DNA of 64,000 nucleotides from Pelobates cultripes (Eukaryota; Chordata; Amphibia; Anura; Pelobatidae), in the NCBI GenBank assembly GCA_933207985.1, contig OW240913.1, positions 103,353,726 to 103,417,725 of the forward strand. The letters run 5' to 3'. The translations under genes were made by a program, and so were the position numbers. The notes under the pieces are model-generated. The model was given only the letters and a program-made list of their open reading frames with translations. It was not told the origin of the DNA and did not search any database. Positions 58,696-64,000 of the stretch are shown piece after piece; the stretch's first letter is position 1; each line of letters begins with the position of its first letter.

Positions 58696-60464
58696 AATGC
58701 TCCTGTACATTAACAGCTCTGCTTTCATCCCCTGATATATTAGTAACCCATCCTCACTGATGATTGGCTAAACAGTTTGGGGAAATGTGTAAACACACAT
58801 CTATAAAATAATGGCGTAATGGCATACTAAATATTAAAAACGAAATAGAATCAGTTTATATAAGGTACCAGATAGAATGAGCAGTTCACTTGAGAGAGTG
58901 TTCTTAAATTAACTAAAAAGACAACCGCTGTTTTTTTTAACAAAGTTCAGTATGTACAAAACATGTTCAGTACTGTTAGTGTCCCTCTGCCCCACTACGT
59001 GTTATTTTATATTTTTGTATTTTACTGTGGATGGTGTTTCTCGTCTAAAAGATGTTTTATCAACATCTGTTGATAGTGTGTATTATAGATGTGAAATGCT
59101 TCCAGCCGTTGAGGACATGTGTTTGTCCTGTGTGCCCCACTCCAGTCAGTTACTTTTTATTGTCTGCCATATTTGCATGTTTTGGTCTCAAGGAGACTCT
59201 GTGGTCTTTTTTTTCCCCTGTGTGCTTGAATCTGAGTCCTTATAAGAATTTTGGACCTTCCGGATTTAGAAGGATTGCAGATATTTGACTTGTATAATGA
59301 ATACGATAACATTTGAGAACTAGTAATGATGTCTACAAACATCTACCGCACAAACAATGTACAACCCTGGTCTAAACGTTTGCTGGCCACATTTCATAAT
59401 ATGATCAGCCACATGTAATTCATAAGCACCTTGGGAAATATACTGCACAGACAATTGCTAACATTGGCGCTGTAGATGTGTGTAGACCACAACTCCCATA
59501 TTTCATCTCCAGCGTTATATTTTAAAATATATGTTATGCTAATTATAATGGATATCTTTAATTGCATGCAATGAATTTGTTCTGGTGTACTCTTGCCTCC
59601 TGTTGATTTCTGTTAAACTAGCTGTACTTATTTGACATCTCTTAACATCTTCAAGCAGTTTGTAGCTGTTGTTGAGAATACCCACCCTAGTAATATCTGT
59701 GTCTCTGCCTCTCTGAATTATCTGTCTTCAATTTATTATTGACAAAGTGCTTCCTGTTGTACCCTTGAACTTTGCTGTGAGTTGAAAACAACAGTTAAGG
59801 CCGATTCCTCTTTTCATCTTTACCTGGAGGCTATGCAATCAAAGTCGAACCACATGAAAAGCAATTTTTACCAGTTTACGGCTCTACACATTTTGTCTGA
59901 TACACAGATCTCACCAGTATGGTGTAATGAGTCTTCTAGAATGCATTTAAGGGTATAATTGAGCACATCCGGTTAAGGAAAAAAAATGTATAGCGTATAC
60001 TAAATAATGTCTTCAAATACTGATTTTTATGATTTAGAATGGGTATGAGGAATTTATTAAATTGGCACCTCCAAGGTCTTCAGTAAACCCTTTACTGACC
60101 ATTGGGCTGGCAAAATATTTAGTGAAGGTGTGCGCTGAGATTAGAGAGATGTTGAGACACAGATTATGCAAAAAATAAATAAAAGAATAAAGCTGTAAAA
60201 AATAAATATAATAAAAGAAAGAGAGACAGAGATACTTATTATATAATTTTGTTAGAATAATTAATTCTATAATATCAGTTTTGTTCACTTATACACTGTA
60301 AAATCATTGCCCAGAAGCAATCAAGAAAGCAATGGGGTAAGGAAAATATTAGGTACATTCCTGATATATAGTGGACTTGTCCTAGCATGTACAGTGTAAT
60401 TCACGAAATTCAGAATTGATGGAAATTTAAAGTGAATTTTACAATTTAGGCCAATATAACCAAT
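58696..60464. other. Unassigned spacer
   Basis: AT-rich, no gene or recognisable transposon. Confidence 0.4.
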
Positions 60465-60950
60465 TTAAAGGATACTATAGTGCCAGGAAAACATACTCAT
60501 TTTCCTGGCACTATAGCACTATAGTTTATAAAAAAATGGGACCCCCTCCCGCCGGGCTGGATGGCGAGGAAAGGGGTTAAACTCACCTTTATTCCAGCGC
60601 CGGGCGGGGAGTTCTCCTCTCCACCATCGATCCTCCTCCTGGGCTGAATGCGCATGTGCGGAAAGAGCTGCGCGCTCATTCAGCCGGTCTCATAGGAAAG
60701 CATTCATAATGCTTTTCTATGGACGCTTGCGTGTTCTCACTGTGATTTTCACAGTGAGAAACACGCAAGCGCCTCTAGCGGCTGTCAATGAGACAGTCAC
60801 TAGAGGATTTGGAGGCTGGATTAACCCATTTATAAACATAGCAGTTTCTCCGAAACTGCTATGTTTATAAAAAAATGGGTTAACCCTAGCTGGACCTGGC
60901 ACCCAGACCACTTCATTAAACTGGTCTGGGTGCCTAGAGTGGTCCTTTAA
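60465..60950. mobile_element. TTAA MITE with two internal hairpins
   Basis: Starts TTAAAGGATACTATAGTGCC and ends TGCCTAGAGTGGTCCTTTAA, 486 bp. It contains two further inverted repeats: 60724-60771 (CGCTTGCGTGT arms, one-base bulge) and 60821-60883 (ATAAACATAGCAGTTT arms). T2/Kolobok-like. Confidence 0.85.
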
Positions 60951-60996
60951 AAAAAATCTCCAAGTCAGTGCTATTTTCAGTTTGGCTTTCTTGAAC

Positions 60997-61330
60997 TTAA
61001 AGGAACATTCCAGACCCTCAACACACTTTAGCTTGCTGTGTGAAGCAGTGGAGGGTCGTCTATACAGGCACTTGGAGTGGGGCCCCAAAGGTTTTATGTG
61101 GGGAAAAATGTATTTGCAGCAGCTTAGAAACAAATTTTTTGGAGTGGAAGGTGAAATTTTTTTAGAAAAATTAGAGTCTCTTCAATGTTAGGTTTAAGTT
61201 CTGCAGGTCCCCTCCCCCCTCATTGGTAACTTTTTGGAGAAACGTACTTGAGGGCGTCTAAGCATGTCAAAAATATTTGGCTGGTTTGAAATCTGCCCTG
61301 TTTCAGCAGGTTTTACACATGCCTAGTATG
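60997..61330 (+). mobile_element. TTAA MITE, 5' end only
   Basis: Starts TTAAAGGAACATTCCAGACC. No 3' terminus was recognised, so the right limit is a guess. Confidence 0.35.
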
Positions 61331-62300
61331 CTTTAAGAAGGAAATTCTGGAATTTCCATTGAGTTGCCATTTGGGCGGGAGAACCAGCTGCCCATGAGTG
61401 GAGGTATGTTATTGGCCTCTCTATTCAGGAGTCATCATTGACTGATAGCACCAGGGTGCAAGGTTACAGTGCCCATAGGAGGGAGAAGCAAGAAGCTATA
61501 TTGGAAGCAGCACAGGACGAACACAGCAGCAGCTCCTGGCCCCTGCAACATTTAAGTGTATAAATAGCCCTAGTGACTGCCTGAAGGTAGACTAAGCAAG
61601 GGAATTTACTCAAATATATTCTTAAAATATATATAAAACCATGGAAGCCTAGGAACAATAAGGGGAGAGGGACATTTCTGACGCAGAGCATTGTGCTGCC
61701 TGTCACGAATATTTTTAATAATTCCTACTGCACATTCTGACCATCTTCATTAAACTGCTGAGCCCTGAGACACTCATATTGTGGCTTTTTGAAAAATTGT
61801 AAAGCTTCAAATTGCAGGACTGGGGCTGTGACTCTGAGGACTGATCTGATTCTGATTTCAATCTATTTAATCCATAACAATTGTTGATTCTGTTAACCAT
61901 GTCAGCTACTTCTTGGCTCTATATTACCAGTGCAGATTCATTATATTGCCGACTGCAAAGGTAATATGGAGTGTATCATTATCCTATCAGTATCCTGCAG
62001 CTTTAAACCTGTTCACACTGCTTGCTGAGAGCTAATGGATGTTTCATAACAGCAGCAATATGTAATAAAAAGCTTAAGTCATCATAGAAGCACAGCTAAA
62101 GAAGAGATCAAGTAAGGGAGAGCTAGGAAGATAGCGATAGCTAAAGCATTTTACAGAAACATGTACAGCACGCCTCCCAACTGTACCAAATGTAACGGAA
62201 CAGTCCCGATATTTGGGTCCTGTTCTGCCCCTAAAAAAGCAGGACACCAGGGAACTGTTCCCAACACTCATAGCACATACGCAACAATAGACACACTCGC
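61331..62300. other. Unassigned spacer
   Basis: No gene or repeat terminus recognised. Confidence 0.4.
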
Positions 62301-62305
62301 ACTTT

Positions 62306-62620
62306 GCTTAGGGCCAGGGTTGTCTTTAACGTGGTGCAAACGGGGCAGCTGCCTTGGGCCCAGTTACCCTGGGGGGGCCAAGGCAGCTGCTCAGTGGGCT
62401 TGTTGCCCTCACTAATCTCACATTATCCCCCCATGGGCCCACCAGGCCGACACACATTAAGGAGGCCTATCAGGTGGTCCATACACTTAAAGTCACCCGG
62501 TGGACCTGTATCGGCAAGGCCTGGTTGCTTTTCTGCAGCGCTGGGAGGAAGTGACTGCCATGAGTTACTTCCTCGCAGAGACAATGCAGAGCTGCACGGG
62601 AGGGAGGAGGAGGCAGTGAG
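62306..62620. mobile_element. Possible hAT-like fragment
   Basis: Starts near CAGGGTTGTCTTTAACG and contains an inverted repeat at about 62346-62392 with GCAGCTGCCTTGG arms. It leads into the GT-rich array at 62620. No 3' terminus was found. Confidence 0.35.
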
Positions 62621-63235
62621 GAGGGGTGTCTGTCAGTATGCCTGTGACTGTGTGTGTGTCAATAAGTCTGTGTGTGGTGTGTCAGTATGTCTGTAAGTCT
62701 GTGTGTGTGTGTGTGTTAGTATTTCTGTCAGTGTGTATCCGTATGTCTGTCTGCGTGTTTGTCAGTATGTCTGTCAGCGTGGCTGTGTCAGTTTGTCTGT
62801 CAGTGTGTGTCAATGTGGGTGTCAGTATGTCTGTCTGTGTGTCAGTATGTCTGCCTGTGGTGTGTGTCAGTATGTCTGTCTGTCTGTCTGTGTGTGTGTG
62901 ACAGTAGGTCTCTCAGTGTGTGTCAGTATGTCTGTCAGTGTGTCTGTGTGTGTGTGTCAGCATGTCTGTCAGTGTGTGTCAGTATGTCTATCAATGTGTG
63001 TATCAGCATGTCTGTCAGTGTATGTGTCTGTGTGTGTCAGTATGTCTGTCAGTGTATGTCTGTGTGTCATTATGTCTGTCAGTGTATATGTATGTGTGTG
63101 TATCTGTATGTTGTCATTGTGTGTATCTGTATGTTGTCAGTTTATCTGTGATTCTGCATGTGTGAATGTGTGTATCTGTGTGTCTGAGTATCTGTATGTG
63201 TGTCAGTGTGTGTATCTGTGTGTCTGAGTATCTTT
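62620..63235. repeat. GT-rich minisatellite
   Basis: Tandem degenerate units of about 20-24 bp on the pattern GTCAGTATGTCTGTCAGTGT. The Cys/Val/Ser-rich frames across it are artefacts. Confidence 0.9.
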
Positions 63236-63432
63236 CTACTTAAGTTCTGCCACTAAATTGGGGTGGAAGGCGTACACGCCAGATTGACGTACCATGAACT
63301 CAGATGGTTTGCCTCCTTTCCAGTTGGAGATATTGACCCTCCCTCTTTACCTTCCTCCCATCGGTGTCCTGATTCACAGGACTCAGGAGTTGGGAGGTAT
63401 GATGTACTCTGTGGGGATCTCTGTCTTGCAGC

Positions 63433-64000
63433 CAGTGGCGGATCCAGGCGGGGGGTGAGGGGGAGCAACGGGGCAATATCCCCCCCCATAGCTCTCCACT
63501 GCCGGCCAATGCAGGGCTAGTGCTATTCAAGCGCCAGCCCTGCAATGTGCCTTCATGGACCAGAGGGGAGATCAGAGATCTCCATCCCCGGTCCGCAGGC
63601 ACCGTGCTGACAACCGGCGGGGAGGGAAGAGGGAGAGAGGACCCGGGAGCTCAGCCTGCAGCTCCTCCGGGTCCTTCTCTCGTGAGCACAGAGTGTTGCC
63701 GTGGTTACCACTGGAGCTGCGGGCTCACCTATAGGACCACCAGGGATTGAGAAATGTCCCCCCTCCTCCCACAGTAAAGATAAGAAGGGATAAGGGACGT
63801 AAAGTATATTTCTTTTTATTAAATAAAATAAAAAATATTATAAAAACGCCTTCCTACCCTCCTTACCACACATACACACATTGCCACACACACATACACT
63901 GCCCCATACACATAAACTGCCCCCCATACACACATTGCCCTACACACACATACACTACTCCCATACACACATTGCCACACACACACACACACACATACAT
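63433..64000 (-). mobile_element. hAT-like non-autonomous element C, truncated by window
   Basis: Reverse-orientation copy of the family at 24311 and 56940. It starts CAGTGGCGGATCCAGG, then the hairpin sequences, the AT-rich hinge (about 63800-63850), and a CA/C-rich array that is the complement of the G-rich minisatellite. It continues beyond the window. Confidence 0.8.

Noticed and set aside
62626..63227. 174-codon Val/Ser/Cys-rich frame resembling a secreted repeat protein
   Set aside because: Generated by a GT-rich tandem array; all three phases stay open.

Overview
This is vertebrate nuclear DNA, most likely from an anuran amphibian. The signs are AT-rich host DNA with short exons in long introns and a transposon mixture typical of frogs: Tc1/mariner, T2/Kolobok-like TTAA MITEs, hAT-like MITEs, L1/Tx1-like, CR1-like and Penelope-like retroelements, and two Ty3/gypsy lineages. 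There are no bacterial-type operons, CRISPR arrays, or rRNA or tRNA genes. Two N gaps (21881-22262 and 57091-57190) mark unresolved assembly.

One host gene can be reconstructed: an orthologue of TMEM212, a four-pass membrane protein. It lies on the + strand with coding exons at 27624-27779, 31112-31171, 33534-33857 and 36391-36411. These have clean GT/AG borders, all phase-0 introns, and give 186 aa. Its introns contain three complete TTAA MITEs and a solo LTR.

The main element is a complete, very young Ty3/gypsy retrotransposon on the - strand at 5035-11611. Its LTRs of 995 and 997 bp differ by 7 substitutions and 2 single-base indels, and it has a CTCTA target duplication. It has an open gag, with an N-terminal SAP-like motif, a SCAN-like capsid segment and a CCHC knuckle. 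Its pol is open over 1111 codons in the order protease - integrase - reverse transcriptase - RNase H. Integrase before RT marks the Gmr1-like group, whose Gag is regarded as the source of vertebrate SCAN domains. A second, decayed gypsy element (43519-46728, Sushi-like) has the usual RT-RNase H-integrase order.

Layout: 1-3414 mostly unassigned; 3415-4528 decayed Tc1 element; 5030-11616 Gmr1-like element; 12035-13589 younger Tc1 element; 14119-18572 AT-rich DNA and MITEs; 18573-25688 three hAT-like elements carrying minisatellites, a gap and a LINE 3' end; 25843-26415 MITE; 27624-36411 TMEM212; 36690-37556 L1 3' end; 38331-39330 C-rich minisatellite; 41795-43245 Penelope-like element; 43519-46728 Sushi-like element; 48090-51120 decayed L1 on the - strand; 52440-54175 inverted minisatellite with a 100-bp perfect palindrome; 56940-57855 hAT-like element with an 8-bp target duplication; 58023-58362 fold-back element; 60465-60950 TTAA MITE; 62620-63230 minisatellite; 63433-64000 hAT-like element running off the end.

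A theme across the window is that hAT-like or similar non-autonomous DNA elements repeatedly enclose or adjoin a G-rich or GT-rich minisatellite, some next to a block of three tandem hairpins.
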